A stretch of 64,000 bases of DNA from Chenopodium formosanum (GCA_024500155.1 CM044871.1:32610728-32674727), one strand, 5' to 3'; positions 46,586-60,147 are shown, numbered from the stretch's first letter. Translations and numbers: made by a program. The notes: generated by a model not told the origin, from the sequence alone.

Positions 46586-49500
46586 ATCTCCCACTTATCC
46601 TTCCGGATAAGTGAGCTTTTAGTGTATAGCCCTTTTCTTATGTCACTTAATGCCTCTTCATGAAATATAAGGTAAGATTTAGTTGTCATCATTATTACGT
46701 CCAATAGTGTTTCTCGATTCCTAGTCTGACTGTCAATAAACACATGATTTCTAATATCCATCCGAGCACGACCATGCATTTTTACAGTCTCGCTCTACGA
46801 GAGGATTTGTAAACAACAAAGACATCTTCCTTATTTTAGTAAGGGGGACATTTCTAGTCTTGTACTGTAACTTCTCTTACTAAGAGGACCTAGCCTCCTG
46901 AGTGATGCCGTTATAATCCCCTATTACGGTAGACGTTTGACAATCATCAAAGTGGACTAGTACTCAAACGAGAAAGCTCACAATACTCATTATCGAGGAA
47001 AAAGGTTCCGATAGCAATAATGAGAAGTAAACTTATGACGATTTTTAATCTATTAAATTATTCTCATAGGTCGATCCAGTATGGTTCTAAACCAATACTG
47101 GTGCAAAAGATTCATGACGATCATGTCCTTATAGCACAAGAAACGGTGCTATGAATCAAACTACACACTAATCTCAACTGGTCATTAATCGTCCATTGTT
47201 TAAATGACATTGATTAGGGATAATTTTCGATTATAATATCCAACGTTCACTTAATAGGTGTTTCCTTATCAAGACTGGTCTTGATACCCTATTTTGAATA
47301 TTCCAAGAATCAAATGGACTCATTATTTAATTCTAAACCACAATTTAATAGCAAACAGAGTGATAAAAAATTGCATGAAATTTTAAATTACTCCAAAACC
47401 TAAATGGTTCATTTTATGATAAATGGTTTTTCCGAATGTTTTAAAAGTAACACTCTTTATAAAACATCTATAGAAATCACACCCATATCTAATATGCTTG
47501 ATTTCTTTCATGCAATTGTGAATGTTGTCGTTCACTTATTGCATAGGTTTAGTTATAATTACTTTGCTATCTTAGCATCTTTATTACTGATCACTTTCAT
47601 AATAAGATGATAAAATTTGAGAGTTCCATGGATTATATGTGATTTTAGGATTTATTGTCCGCGTGATGGCTCCCACTCATTTTCATGGTTGAGATCTTCA
47701 ACTTGACAACCTACAATCATTAACGTTCAACAACGAACTTTCCATAGAAAATCTTTTTCATTATCGCCTGTAAGGCAACAATATTCTCAACATATATTTT
47801 AGTAGACTTCCTGATGATGCTTTGCGTAGGTTTCACTCCAAACGGCTCACAATGATTTGAGATACCCTAATCACTTGTGATCATGGAAATTTACTTTAAA
47901 TTCCCACACATTACACATAGTTGTACGTCCATGTTACCATTCTCAAGCCACGACTCATTTTTAGCTCGTGCTTATAAGCGGTTTCCTTGTTGAGGATCCA
48001 ATCCTTGTTAAGGTTTGGCTTGCAACATCAATTCTCAAATTGTATTTGTTTCCACAAGTCAAGAACTCATCATGTTACTTATCCAAGTACATGGATGTTC
48101 TTAGCCATAATATAACATTCTATTACATATATTCAGGTTGATTGATACTACATACATACTTCACATACTCTAAGCAAGTAAGCTGTGCGATGATTCCATA
48201 TCATAGCGTACATGATGGATTAAGTTCCAGAGTAATTCTCAATCTTATTCCATCCATGTGACAGTTTTGCTCATTCAGTTTCACTGAGTCTTGCTTAAAT
48301 TGTCCGCTTATGATACGGTTGAAAGTCTCTTACTAGAGTCTTCCTTGTTCAACTTAGTATTTAGCCTAGCTTATACTTAGTTCAAACATTTACTTAGTTT
48401 TATACATAAGGGTTGAAAGTCTTTCAACGTCCTTCAATTCATGTTTAACATGGTAAATTTCTTCACACGTTCTAACATTTTATTAAGTCTATACAATAGA
48501 TCTTAATACCCAACATTTACTAAGTATTGTCTTTTGACTTGGTCTATTGTCGAAAATACTTTCAAATCTAAGCATTTAGCATCTGATGGTTATTTCACAA
48601 CAGAGTTCGTAAACTTTTCGTTGGACCTTTATATAATTGACTTTTGCTCCTACTAAACTTCTTATTCATAAGAATTTTTATGTTTCTCCATAAGTCAATC
48701 CTCTTATTAACTTCAAGAGAAAACATGTTCCAATTCCTATATGCAATGCTTCCTTAAATCCCATAATGGATTCCTTGAGCTTGCTTTCAAATCTAGCATT
48801 TATTTAGATTTTTAAAACCCTTAGACTATTTTCATAGTCACATCCAAAATCCTATTTTAGGAAGGCGGTTTTGGTATCTAATTTGTCATATTTCATATGT
48901 GCAATTTTGCTAGAACAATCACGAAATGACTTTAGCATTCCGATTGGTTAATAGGTTTTTATTAAAATCAACTCTGTGAATTTAATTGTATCTTTTTCAA
49001 CCAATCTAGCTATGTATACATATACATTTCCACATTTGTTAGTTTTATCCTTGAAAACTTATTTTAAATCGATGGGTCATTCACCCTTTATGCAAATGAA
49101 TCAAGTTTTAAAACATGATTTTCAAACATGTAGTCTATTTCGGATTTTTATGGCTTCTAACCATTATTCGGAATTTGGATTTGTCGTAGCTATTTTACAA
49201 GACATTATTCCCTTACTATCTAATAGTAAATAGTATGCTTCTAAGTCTTAGGTTTATTTCTAACTTAATAGAAAATTTATAGGATTCAATCCAAGCCTTT
49301 GGTGAATTCCATACCTATAAGGGGTTATTGCATCAAACACTGAGTTTCAAGGCGCTTCGAAAGGCCTTTGATTTTCTTCATCTTACTCCAACTTTTTGTG
49401 AGAAATGAATTCTCTTTTAAGGCACTTATAAAGTTCTTTTGAGTATTCTTGATCAAGTATTCTCACGAAGCCCTTTTAAGGTCTTCCGAGATTCTCAGTT

Positions 49501-52500
49501 CTAGTTTGTTGCTAAGCTCGATTGTCACCAAGTTCATTTTCCTCCCACTTGTCGTTTTGGAAATGTGTTACTTTCCAGAAAGACACCACTTAGAGAAAAA
49601 AACACTATGTTCTCAATTAGGTTGTGGAGGTAATGCCCGTGGTCTCACTTGAATGCTTACAAAGAGACATGTATATTGTCTTTGGGTAAAAGTTCGTTGT
49701 AAAACAAATAGTTAGCTCCCACTTGAGCTATCTTAGCCTTTAATGAGCCATTAAGCTCCCACTCAACCACCTAGCTCTTGCTAAGCCGGTGAGCTCCCGC
49801 TGAGTTACTTAGCTCCCAATGTGGCTAAGAGTTTTAAACATATACTTGAAAAGTCATTTAGAAGTTAATTCTATCCATAACTGAATATGGCGTCCTTTCT
49901 TAGCTTCGACATTTTATTTAGTGTAACATTAGTCCTTCGTGCAAATCTTAAGAACTTTATAGGAAGGGATGTGATCCATCATTGTTCGAGTCATTTTTAA
50001 ATGGCATCGAGGTCTCCGTGAAGACACACTATGTTCTTGGTGGAGTTATTTATGAAAATTTCAATTTCATAACTTTGTGATGGTCACGCTTGGCTCAAGC
50101 AAACATCGCTTGATCTAATCTAGACGTTTTGATATCGTGCCAAGTCGATTATGTACTTCACTGAACTATTGAACTATTCAAGGTAAAGTTTGTTCACATT
50201 TGATGAATATAGCCATATTCTTTCAAATTCTTTTTGAAACATTGAAGTAAATTAATCCTTTTTAGCTTTCAGAGTCAATTGTCTATACCAAGAAAAATAG
50301 CTCTTTACTTTGTCGGTTTCAACAAGTAAGACTTGCATGTCTTAGAACGATTTGGAATCGATCAACTATGAAGATCCTATCTAATAGAGCCTTGAGTACG
50401 TTCTTGTCGATGTGACATTGCTAAAGATGTTCAGAACGCAAATCATGCCCATGACTTTGAACTTTTGCCAGTTTATCATGTTAAGAAAATGTTTGTTTAT
50501 AATCAAGCATTCTTGTCTAAGGGTTTAGATAACCATACCATTCAAATAAATTTGCAACTATTGCTCATTGCTTTAAATGTGAGTCTTTCCCTGTGTAAAC
50601 GGATCAATTGATAATTATGGAACACAATAACCATTTATTTGTTCCAGCCTTAGCTTAAAGGTCTTTAAATAAAGCATACGACCTTACAACTTATGTAGCA
50701 CCACTTGCTTCATTCTAAGCTTGTATGTCGATAACTTAGCTTATCTTCAATAGTTTGAGGTCACTTTCAAAGTGGAACACTCAAGCAGTATCCGATACAT
50801 TGTGAAGATAATGAGTTGCTAAGTTAATTTCAATAACATGAATTCTTTAGTAAAATTGAATCTCATTCCTTTTCTTTGTTCCTTGTTTCCTATATTTTTT
50901 TATCATACTTTATCTCATAATCTTTAAGAACCATTTCTTTAAGAGTCTTTGACTTTTATACTTTGTTAGGCATAATTAAGCATCTAATGTGCCGTAAAAC
51001 AAAGTTCCATCTTTTCCTTTAATTCACACTTGAATTACTACATCAATGAGTCCTACTCATCTATGTATTAAGCGAAAAGATATGTTGGTTGTCAATATTG
51101 ACAATTTGAGTTTCCAACTCAATACTTCATGTTTTATCAAAACTACCTAGTTTTCTGAATATATGATGTCCAACCTCCCTTTCGGACTTTGTTATAAAAG
51201 TCATTTTATGAGAATTGTATTTTAGAAATGCTTTACTTTTCTTTGAGAACCATTTCTTTATGATTTCCTTTACCAATCATGGAAAACAATATAGTTTGAT
51301 TTGGAGCTCTACAAATATAAGTGCAAAGTATAACCATTTATCAAGTAAATAACATAATAAGTTTGAAAATTAAAAGGTATTCATGCCAATTTTCAATCTT
51401 ATTAAACGTCTTATCCACACATTAAAATTGTCCCCATTTGGCGAGAATAAGTTGATTCCAAGATCAAAAGAAACAAAGAGTGACTAAGCATGCTTTGGCT
51501 TGTCTTGGCACTCAATCTCCCACGGTAAGCAACGCTTTGCTAATGGCTCCAAGTCATTCTTGGTTGAATAAATCGTCCCATCTAATGCTCTCTCAACAAT
51601 TTATTCACTTTGCCACGACATGTTAGGACTCCATCACTCATATCGTTGAGTACAACCAAAACCAACTTGTATGTGATGTCTTGCTTTGGCAAACCCATCC
51701 TCATACCTTATGTATCCTAGGGAATAATAGTGATGCCTCACTTTGGCGTAGCCTATCACTACTCTCAATAGGTCGATAAGTGTTGTTTTGGAATGACAAT
51801 TTTACTCAATATTTAGGGACCTAGGGTTTCTATGTTGGTTGATTTTAGTGAACTTAATTAATCATCGCAACATTTGAAATCCTAAAAATGCATCTAACAT
51901 ATAATTCATATATAAATTATCATAAATATGTAAAGCATAAGAATTTTGATACATATTGGCAGCTAGCATGACCCCTTGAATTCTTCAAGTCTTCAAAAGG
52001 TCTTCTTTTGCAACTTCATGGCTTTGTCTTCCAAGGACCTCCGTCTTCAAGACTTGACCAAAATTATGCAACTACTAGTATCTACGATTAGGACTAATCT
52101 AAATATTAAGGTACAAAAATACTCAACGGTACGCAGACCGTATTTAGATTTATAAAAATACATCACGAATCGCAGTCCGTATTTTCTATCCTAATCGGGC
52201 CCCACTAGATGCCATTTTTATAAAACCTATAAGAGAATATACATTCCATTAACCCATTCACTATTTATGAATGGCCCATGCATTTTACAATGGTAAAACA
52301 AGTAACAATGCATAAACACGCGATAACTAGTAACTAATTTAGGTGGTTAATCTAATTGACACGCCTAATTAAAACTAGTCAAAGTTTTTTTAACTGATTA
52401 TATAAATAAGCGCAATTAATATTTGGAGGTCCCACTAAATTCAGCATCCAACTCAATTAATCCAATTAATTAACCCGGTAAAACCCAATTATGTGCCAAA

Positions 52501-52689
52501 ATAAAATTTTTGCAAATGTCGCTCAAAAACCCGAAGCCTAGCCTCCAAATTTTTAATTAAATAAAACAAAATAATTAAAAGATCCAAGTGCTTAGCACTA
52601 AGACTTAGAGTGCTCACAACTCGCACGATCTCATTGCACCATATTGCTTTACAAGCAATGTCTAAGCATATTACCCTTAATTATGCACC
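46586..52689 (-). other. Copia-2 interior without recognisable genes
   Basis: About 6 kb of AT-rich sequence. The part next to the LTR (46590-47400) matches the post-pol region of copia-1 (33790-34650). At 49712-49830 a GGGAGCT-type purine tract (minus strand) recurs five times at 20-35 bp spacing. No open frame shows gag, integrase or RT motifs, so coding sequence is either lost or too decayed to see. Confidence 0.5.
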
Positions 52690-52910
52690 AAGCTACGCAC
52701 ACATACACGCTCAATGCAAGCCCCACGCTCGGCTTACCCTCGGCCAGCCATAAGGCGGCTGCCATGGTGCGCCATGGTGCTGCACAACAGCTCCCCCGCA
52801 CACACGCACCACTTCGAGGCGCTCAGCAGCCTTGGCAGCCCCCATGTGGGTTGCGTGAGCAACCCGGCTGGCCGAGAGCATGCTTGGGGCTCTTAGGCCT
52901 TGATTTAGTG
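52690..52910 (-). other. GC-rich block in copia-2 leader
   Basis: Positional counterpart of 33257-33545 in copia-1, but its sequence is largely different apart from a shared GCTGCCAAGG and CCGGGTTGC. Function unknown. Confidence 0.45.
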
Positions 52911-53847
52911 CTCATGCCTCGGGAAAATTCCCGATTTTGTGGGACATATTTAATTAATTCTAAATTAATTTTAGAATCAATTAATTTTGAGGAAAAATGA
53001 AAATATAACAAGTCCAACTTAAATAAATTCATCCAAGTGCATAAAACCAAAATTATTCCAAGAACCATTCTTTAATAAAATTGGTTTAACTTGGTGCAAC
53101 CAAAATAAGAGGGCAATTACTCACTATTAATTTAATCAATTTAAATTAATCTTGTATTTTTGACAAAATAAAAGGGAGTTGTAAAAATGAGCATAAGTTC
53201 AATAAAAATTCCAACTTTAATACTTGTGAATGCTTGGAAAATTATATCTTCCAATATGAAGATAAACAAATTTCTATCACAAGGTTCAAACTTTATGATT
53301 CCAATCAATTAATTACTACCAAGAACAACAATTTTAAGGTTAGAACAACAATTTCACACTTAATGCAATTAATTTGCAATTATATGAAAAATAAAACCAA
53401 ACTTTCAAACACAAATTACCACCAAGTAATCATGCCTAAAGAGGTTTAAAATTGCATATAAAATATGTATTGAACCAATTACATAACCACCATAAATATG
53501 CAATTAATTTTCAAGGTTAGAAAGACTTAAAATTTTTCGTAAAAATGAAAAACCCTTAAAAATTGCATTTTCGGTTGTTTTTTGGCTAAAAATCGAGTCC
53601 TAAAAGAATATAACCATTTCCAAAACGCCTTTTCCACCCAAATATCACTATTTTTGGGTCAAAATTTAGGTAAATCTAGGTTCAGGAGCTGCAGTCAGCT
53701 CTAATACGAGGTTAAAATGGATAAAACGAGCTACTAATCTAATTAGCAGCTTAAAACCAGAAAAATTAAGCCATAAAAACACATTATGATTTTAAAAATA
53801 AACGAGCGAGGCTCCGATACCGCTATTGGGGTTTGGTGAGTCCGACT

Positions 53848-54257
53848 TGATTGAGGGTTAGATAGGCCGTTAAAGTACTACCCTAATCAAATTAATCATT
53901 TATATTCCTAAACTACCCTAATACAAGTATAGGGGCATGTAAAGGGTCGAACCACTAAGGAAGCTCACTCATTCAACATCAATTTTAACTAATGCAAGAG
54001 TAAAAAAGGGGAATGTTTTTCTTGGTTTCTGAATAAAGAGCACTAAAACTACAAATAAGCAAAGAAAATGATGATTAAAATCAAGAGAGAACAACGCTAG
54101 GGATACGGGGGTGTCAAATATGATTAGAAAGAGGAAAACAATAATGGTTATCATGAAGAACGTGCCAAAGAACACAAGATTCTACCTAAACAATTCATTC
54201 TCATGCAATAGTCTAGGCAAATCAATGAAAAAGGTCTATACTAATTAGGATCATTCT
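53848..54257. other. Fragment resembling a gypsy LTR end
   Basis: Contains AAAGGGTCGAACC, like the GGGTTCGACCC stretch near the end of the LARD2 LTR read in reverse, within AT-rich sequence. Probably a diverged LTR remnant on the minus strand; no borders are clear. Confidence 0.35.
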
Positions 54258-54428
54258 TAGGGGTGTAAATGAACCGAGCCGACCAATAAACTACTCGGGC
54301 TCGAGCTCGATTAGAGCTTGTTCATGTTCGTTCATTTAATAATTGAGCCGAGCTTGAACAAAATTTGAAGCTCATGTAATAAATGAGCTTGAACATGAAC
54401 ATATATATGCTCGTTCAGGTAAGTTCAT

Positions 54429-54594
54429 GAACAACTTGTTTATTTATGTTCACGAACTACTCGTTTATTTACGTTCACGAACTACTCGTTTATTTACGTT
54501 CACGAACTACTTGTTTATTTACGTTCACGAACTACTCGTTTATTTACGTTCACGAACTACTCGTTTCTTTACGTTCACGAACTACTCGTTTATT
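54429..54594 (+). repeat. 25-bp tandem repeat, about 6.6 copies
   Basis: The unit GAACTACTCGTTTATTTACG plus TTCAC repeats at 54429, 54454, 54479, 54504, 54529, 54554 and 54579 with few changes. It is preceded by the perfect palindrome GTTCATGAAC (54423-54432). Position near the hAT end suggests transposase-binding subterminal repeats. Confidence 0.9.
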
Positions 54595-55075
54595 ATTGAA
54601 TAATATAGTATCTTAATATATGATTACCAATTTACTGTATATAATTCAAGAAAAATATTCAAATTATATCTTTGACTTTTATTACTCGTATAATGTAAGA
54701 AACTTTCCAAACAAACAAAGCCTAAAATAAATAATCTTTTATAACAAGAAAAAAAATTCCTAATTTAAGTGTTTATTCAAAATTTAGCTAGTGACCAAAG
54801 ATTCACAGTCTAAATACATCGACCATGTATTTTTCATTTTTCCTTAAAGTGCTTGTAATACTCTAAACTCCAAACTTCAAAGAATATTGTTAAGCATAAT
54901 TGAAAGACAAAGAATTTTACGCCATTACCGTTGCAGTCTTGCCGATTACTAAAAACAATTTTGTGAAGGTATGTTGTATATAATTCTTTAATTTGTCAAC
55001 CATGTGTATTAAATTCTTTAATTTGTTCATATAATTAATAGATTTGTCTTATTTTCTTGAACATAACATGTTAGG

Positions 55076-56645
55076 ATGGAGAATGATCCTTTGTTTACCG
55101 GAGTAGAGCGTGTGGTTGAAGATGTACTTGATGAACAAGTAAGAGAGGATGAAATAGAGGAATTAAATCCTTTTGCAAAGAGACAAAGGAAGAAGACTTC
55201 ATGGGTATGGAGACATCTTGAATTTGTGACATATTCAACTGGAATTATAAAGGTAAAGTGCAAAAATTGTAGTACTCTTTTTAAGTACACAGAGGGTGGT
55301 CCAACAACTCAATATAGGAGGCATTTGATGTCTTGTTCTATGCGTAAATCAAATGGGCAACAACAATTAGGTTTCCAAATTTCTACTCCTCAATCTGAAA
55401 ATAATAAGGGTCTTGAAAACTGGAAATATGACCATGCTAAGATTAGAGAGCTTATGGCTCACATGATTATTGTTCATGAGCTACCATTTATGTTTGCAGA
55501 ATATGAGGTCTTTAACATGTTAATGAAAGCCTCTGCCCCAGAATATGAAAAAGTTTCACGTGTGACTGCGAAAAATATTTGTATGACTAGTTATGACATT
55601 GAAAAGAAGAGAACTAAGGGATTGTTAAAACAAGCAAATCGGGTTTGCATTACTACTGACATATGGAGGTCGGATTCACAAAAGATAGAGTATATGGCAA
55701 TAACTTGTCATTTTGTCATTGACTTTCAATTACACAAGAGAGTCATTAATTTTGTGGATATTCCACCACCTCACTCTAGAGTTGATATTCATGACGCTTT
55801 ATATAAATGTTTAGTTGAGTGGGAAATTGAGAGTAAATTGGCTTGCATAACAGTGGATAATGCAACTTACAATGATTTAGTTGTAAGGACATTGAAAGAT
55901 AGCATATCTTGCCAAGCTATTTTACCTTATGGTGGAAAGTTATTTCATGTCCGTTGTTGTGCTAATATACTTAACATTTTGGTGCATGACGGGTTAGAAG
56001 AGATCAAGGATGTAATATATAAGGTAAGGGAAAGTGTGAAGCATGTCATAGCATCCATAGCTCGACTTAACATCTTTAGTGAAATATGTAAACAACTAAA
56101 GTTACCTGGTAGAAGGTTGGTTCTTGATTGTTGTACTAGGTGGAATGCAACCTACCATATGTTATCTGTTGCATTCGAGTTTAGGGGTGTGTTTCCAAGG
56201 TACAAGAATAGAGAGCCAAGTTACAATCTCTTGCCATCAGATGAAGAGTGGAAGAAAGTTGAAGTTGTTTGCACTTTCTTATCAAGTGAGTATCCAACTT
56301 CAAATTTATTTTTGCCAGAACTTAGCAACATTAAGGAAGCTTTGGAGAGTTGAGTTGAAAGCGATTATGATTTTATGAGGGCAATGGCTCAAAGGATGAA
56401 GGTTAAATTTGATAAATATTGGGGAAATTGTAATTTGCTTATATCTGTTGCAGCTGCATTAAATCCTAGAAATAAATTAAAATTAAGTTAGTTGTCTTTT
56501 TCTACACTTTACTCGGAGGATGAAATGGCAACACATACAAAATATCTGTGGGACACTTTGTATGAGATCTACTTGGAGTATGTTCAAGCTCATTCCTAAA
56601 ATAATGCTAAAAAAACTGCTCATGAGAGTGATGAGAATTATAGTG
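55076..56645 (+). pseudogene. hAT transposase with BED zinc finger, broken and truncated
   Basis: Starts MENDPLFTGVERVVEDV. A BED finger occupies about residues 45-87 (WVWRHLEF, CKNCS, TTQYRRHLMSC). The hAT middle region contains CITTDIWRSDSQKIEYMAIT, HFVIDFQLHKR, CITVDNATYND, FHVRCCANILNILV and LDCCTRWNATYHML, all standard for Ac/Tam3-type plant transposases. The first 425 codons are open. The same frame continues to 56645 but has stops at 56351-56353 (TGA), TAG near 56490 and TAA near 56597. LARD2 then cuts it. The preserved frame with point stops indicates decay rather than rearrangement. Confidence 0.88.
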
Positions 56646-58220
56646 TGATCCGTGCCATTTATGGCACCTTTAGGCTATGTTTTCTTTATATTTCTATGCT
56701 CCTTTGTAGTCGTTTATGACGTGTTTTTAGAGAATAATGCTCGATTCTCCGTTTCTTTGTCTTGTTTTGTAGGTACGTCGCGGGCTATATGCATGGGAAT
56801 TGAAAATAGCACCCACTAGGATCAATATGCACTTTTCGGAATTGAATTTGAGTTTGAAACAAAGGAAAACGAAGGATTGCAAAGTATCAAATAGGACCTT
56901 TGTGCATTGTTTTAGTCATATCTCAAGTTCTACGAATCGGATTAGGGTGATTCAAGTTGGGTTGGAAACAAGACTTGAAGAGCTTTCCAATGATAGGTCT
57001 CACGCCTTCATACAATTCTTAGATCGGAAGTTACAGCCTTCTGAAGTTGGCCCTAGAAAACTGCCGCGGGCGCGGGGTTGCTGCAGCTCCAAAACTGCCG
57101 TATTTGGGCAGTAAGCACCCGCGGTTATCCCGAGGGTTGCCTGAGGGCGCGGGCTTGGGCCGCGGGCGCGGCTATCAGGGTGTCCGTTCCACTCCGCGCG
57201 CGCGGGTTTCTAGGTCTTTTACGATTTTAAGCTTCTTTTCTCCTTTTGTTTATATAGTTTTTGGTTTCCTTTATTCTTGATTCATGTAATTCTTTAGTTT
57301 TAGAATAGTTTTCTCTCTCTTAGGTTGAGAGCTTCTCTCTCTAGATTAGGATAGATTAGGAGTAGTTTTAAAGAGAGAAAGTGAGGAATTTCAATGGTGA
57401 TTGAGAGATTGAAGATTCAAGTGTGACAATTGTGTTTGAGATCTTCTTAATTATCAATGAGCATTTCTAAACTCTATCTCATTCAATTTCTTTGTTTAAT
57501 TTCTTGTTTGTTTGGTTTAATTTTGATGTTTGATGCTTGATTAGTGTAATTGTTCTTGGTATTTTGTTGGTTCTTGATTTCCATAGTTGTTAGTTGATAG
57601 ATGATGATTCTTGAATAGTTGTTTGGATAGGAATTGGGTGAAACTTGTATGGTTGATTAATTGTGATTAATTTGGGAATGGTGTTGATTGATTGTTGAGA
57701 TTAAAGTGATTAGTGAAGGTTTGCATGTGTGTAATTCAATTTGGCCTTGAGAATTATGCTAGATTTGCATTGTAATTGCTAATGACATGAACAATTGATT
57801 TAGGAATTGCAAATATCAATTGGTTTTGATTGTGATTCTCTTAGTTTGTTATTCATAGTGAACCCTAACTTAACAATTAGGAGATAGCTCTTTGATTCCT
57901 ATTGATTGCTCTTATCATTAGTCCTCACAACCTTTGATTGGCATGCTTTTCCCAAGTTGTTGCAATTGACATGATTACTTGTTGATCCCCGTTCCTAGTG
58001 TTTTATTTCCTTGGTTACTTGTTTTGTTAGTTGTTAGTATTCTCTCTTACCTTCGTCTTCGACCTAGCTTAGGCGCATAATTGAAAGTGCTTGAACATTA
58101 CCGTTCCTTTGGGTTCGACCCTTGACTTGCCTCTATACTCGTATTTAGGTTTGTTAAGTGTTTATAAATTTAGTTAGACTGAGGGAAGAGTAGATAACGA
58201 CATACATTTTCCTCTTGTCA
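56646..58220 (+). repeat. LARD2 5' LTR
   Basis: TGATCC...TTGTCA. It matches the 3' LTR closely but lacks about 85 bases present there at 62509-62593. It carries a 59-nt block (56980-57038) and a GC-rich block (57055-57205). Confidence 0.9.
56980..57038 (+). repeat. 59-nt conserved block, LARD2 5' LTR copy
   Basis: From GAGCTTTCCAATGATAGG to AGTTACAGCC. Its twin in the 3' LTR is 62819-62877. Confidence 0.7.
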
Positions 58221-58223
58221 AAA

Positions 58224-58243
58224 TGGCTCCGTTGCCGGGGAAC
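58224..58243 (+). other. LARD2 primer-binding site
   Basis: TGGCTCCGTTGCCGGGGAAC, one base off the LARD1 site TGGCGCCGTTGCCGGGGA, three bases past the LTR. Confidence 0.8.
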
Positions 58244-58338
58244 GGTGTCTATGTTTGAGTGTTTTTGATTGCTTGAGTCTAGGTCTTTGTGTATATTTTT
58301 ACTTTTATTTGATTTTTGTTTGTTTTGTGAAAAAAAAA

Positions 58339-60147
58339 ATGGCATGTCTATCATTTCCTCAATTTGACAATGAGCCTTTTTGTGAATATTTCATTAGACT
58401 TGAGGGATTTTTGGACTATAATTGTTGTAATATTTGGGAGACTTGTGAGATTTGTTATTTTGGTTTGAATGAGCAAACTAGGGATGAAGTTGAATGTATG
58501 CATAATGGTGAATTTAGAGCATTGTCAATTGATGATGCTTAGGATTTTTATGTTTGGTTTGCTAGGGATGTTTATGATAGGGGTAATCATGAGTCTAATA
58601 TTGATATGTAATGTTTTGATTCTTCTAATATTAGCATGAATTCCCATGATTTGTCACATGATCCCTTAAGTAAACCTAAAACACATGATTTCAACTTTAT
58701 TTCTCCTTTTGTTCATAATAATGAAGTGCAAGCTCAAGTTGATGCTAATGGTGTGTTTCAATATTCTTCATTATTTACCATGCCTTCTTGTGATGTGCTT
58801 CATTCCCTTAATGATGAATCTCATGTTATAAATTGTGCCCCCACTCCCCAATGTGATGTATATGCTCATGATCTTAATGTTGATTCTTCCAATATTGGTT
58901 GTACTTCTTCTTCTCTTGTTGAGCCTCAACCTTCTACATCTTTTGAATCTCTTGTTGATACATTTGAGTCTCAAATTAGGCGCACTGAGCTTGATAATGA
59001 GTTTTGGGCCTAGTAAGAAGATGATTCTTAATTCTATGAGAGGTCAATTAGAGATAATGAAAAAGAATGAGGAGCGTATTGAGGAGGAAAAGAGAAGAGG
59101 AGAAGAGTTAGAAATCCAATTGTCATCCTTGATGCTTGTTTGTGATAAATTCCAATTTAATGTGTGTGTTGAGGATGATGATGATGATTTTGAGCAACCA
59201 GGAGAGTGTGAGGATCCCATTGGTGAGCATTTGAGTGATGGTGAAGGAGTTGAGAATGAAGAGAGTGTTGATATTGAAATTTCTAACCCTCTTTCCCATC
59301 TTGATGAGTCTCATGTGCATGTTTGTGACTCTTCTATCCATGAGTATTTCGACTCGATTGAGGTTATGACCAATGAATTCTTTGAGAGTCAAAAGAAAAC
59401 CCATAGTCTTTTAAATGAGTTCATTGAGGATGCTTCATGGGAGAGAGATGAGTTTGAAATGAATTTGCATCCATTTTGCATGGTTTTGAGACCTTAGGCT
59501 TTAAAGTTGTTGAGGGAGTTGTTGTTCATAGTTGTGATGGAGGGGATTATGTTGTTCATCTTGAAGGTTGGATGTTTGAGGGAGATGGATCTCATGAGTG
59601 TTCTTCTTTTGAGGACTCTATGATTGATTTCCATGCTCTTATTGGTGATTTGAGGCATGGTGGTGAGAAAAAGCTCATTTGTGAGACCATAGCCCCTTTT
59701 ATCTTTTCTCATACCCCTTTTTCAAGAAGATTCAACCATATCCCTTACACTCCTATTTCCCTCCCTTCTTTTGTCAATGAGCCTATTGGGGACCCTTTTG
59801 TCTATGATGATTTGTATGAAGCTCATTCGTCCCAAATTGAGGAAAAGGGTGATGTTGCCACCCAAAAATATTTTGAGGAGAGTTTGCCTTCTTTTTCTTC
59901 TTGTTCTTCTTTTTCTTTTTCTTCATATTTTGTTGAATTTTCTTTTGATTCTTCCTCTTCCTTTTCTTGGCATCTCTCTCCTCATTTGCGTGCACTATCC
60001 TTGTTGCACGTACTCTTCGCGTCATTTGCCTACTTTCTCTCCTATGAATTGTGTAGTAGTGCATTTGACAAGCTCTTGCGCGCGTTGAATTATTATTTTC
60101 TAGAGCGGTCAAGCTTGGACCTTAAGCCAGCCTTTCTCGGGAAGTAA
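58339..60147 (+). pseudogene. LARD2 gag-like reading frame, broken
   Basis: Starts MACLSFPQFDNEPFCEYFIR about 120 bases after the LTR. The first about 85 codons (GLNEQTRDEVECMHNGEF, then DFYVWFARDVYD) resemble the gag-domain start of Athila/Tat-type elements. The long middle is Ser/Asp/Glu-rich. It ends AFDKLLRALN...AFLGK, with its stop codon inside hairpin H1. Stops at 58540-58542 and near 58609 and two frame changes (about 59010 and about 59485) break it. No zinc knuckle, protease or RT is visible. With the breaks ignored it would be about 600 aa. Gag identity is moderately sure; the C-terminal half is unrecognised. Confidence 0.65.

Larger units (their letters stand above)
45378..53847 (-). 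mobile_element. Copia-2: relative of copia-1, 5' LTR truncated
   Basis: Minus orientation. The 3' LTR is 45378-46585, with the purine tract AAGTGGGAGAT next to it (46586-46597, minus strand). The primer site is read as CTCCGATACCGC on the plus strand at 53812-53823. Only the last about 24 bases of the 5' LTR remain (53824-53847) before unrelated sequence. Leader sequence (52910-53820) matches copia-1 leader. The 7.2-kb interior has no recognisable gag or pol frame. It cannot be autonomous. Confidence 0.8.
54258..56645 (+). mobile_element. hAT transposon, left part, interrupted by LARD2
   Basis: The terminus TAGGGGTGTAAATGAACCGAG is a typical hAT end. It is followed by subterminal tandem repeats and a leader, then a transposase frame from 55076. 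The right part, including the dimerisation domain and other terminus, would lie beyond LARD2, outside the window. Confidence 0.8.

Noticed and set aside
47404..49652. Several 60-85 codon frames in the copia-2 interior
   Set aside because: On the strand opposite to the element, with no recognisable domain; likely chance frames in decayed sequence.
52644..53000. 118-codon frame in the copia-2 leader
   Set aside because: Same reasoning: GC-rich leader block running against the element's direction, no family resemblance.
54429..54594. Regular repeats that could be read as a CRISPR-like array
   Set aside because: Head-to-tail 25-bp units with no spacers, in plant DNA, at a hAT terminus.
59783..60112. 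Lys-rich minus frame opposite the LARD2 gag-like frame
   Set aside because: Complement of Ser/Phe-rich TTCTTC codons; a shadow.
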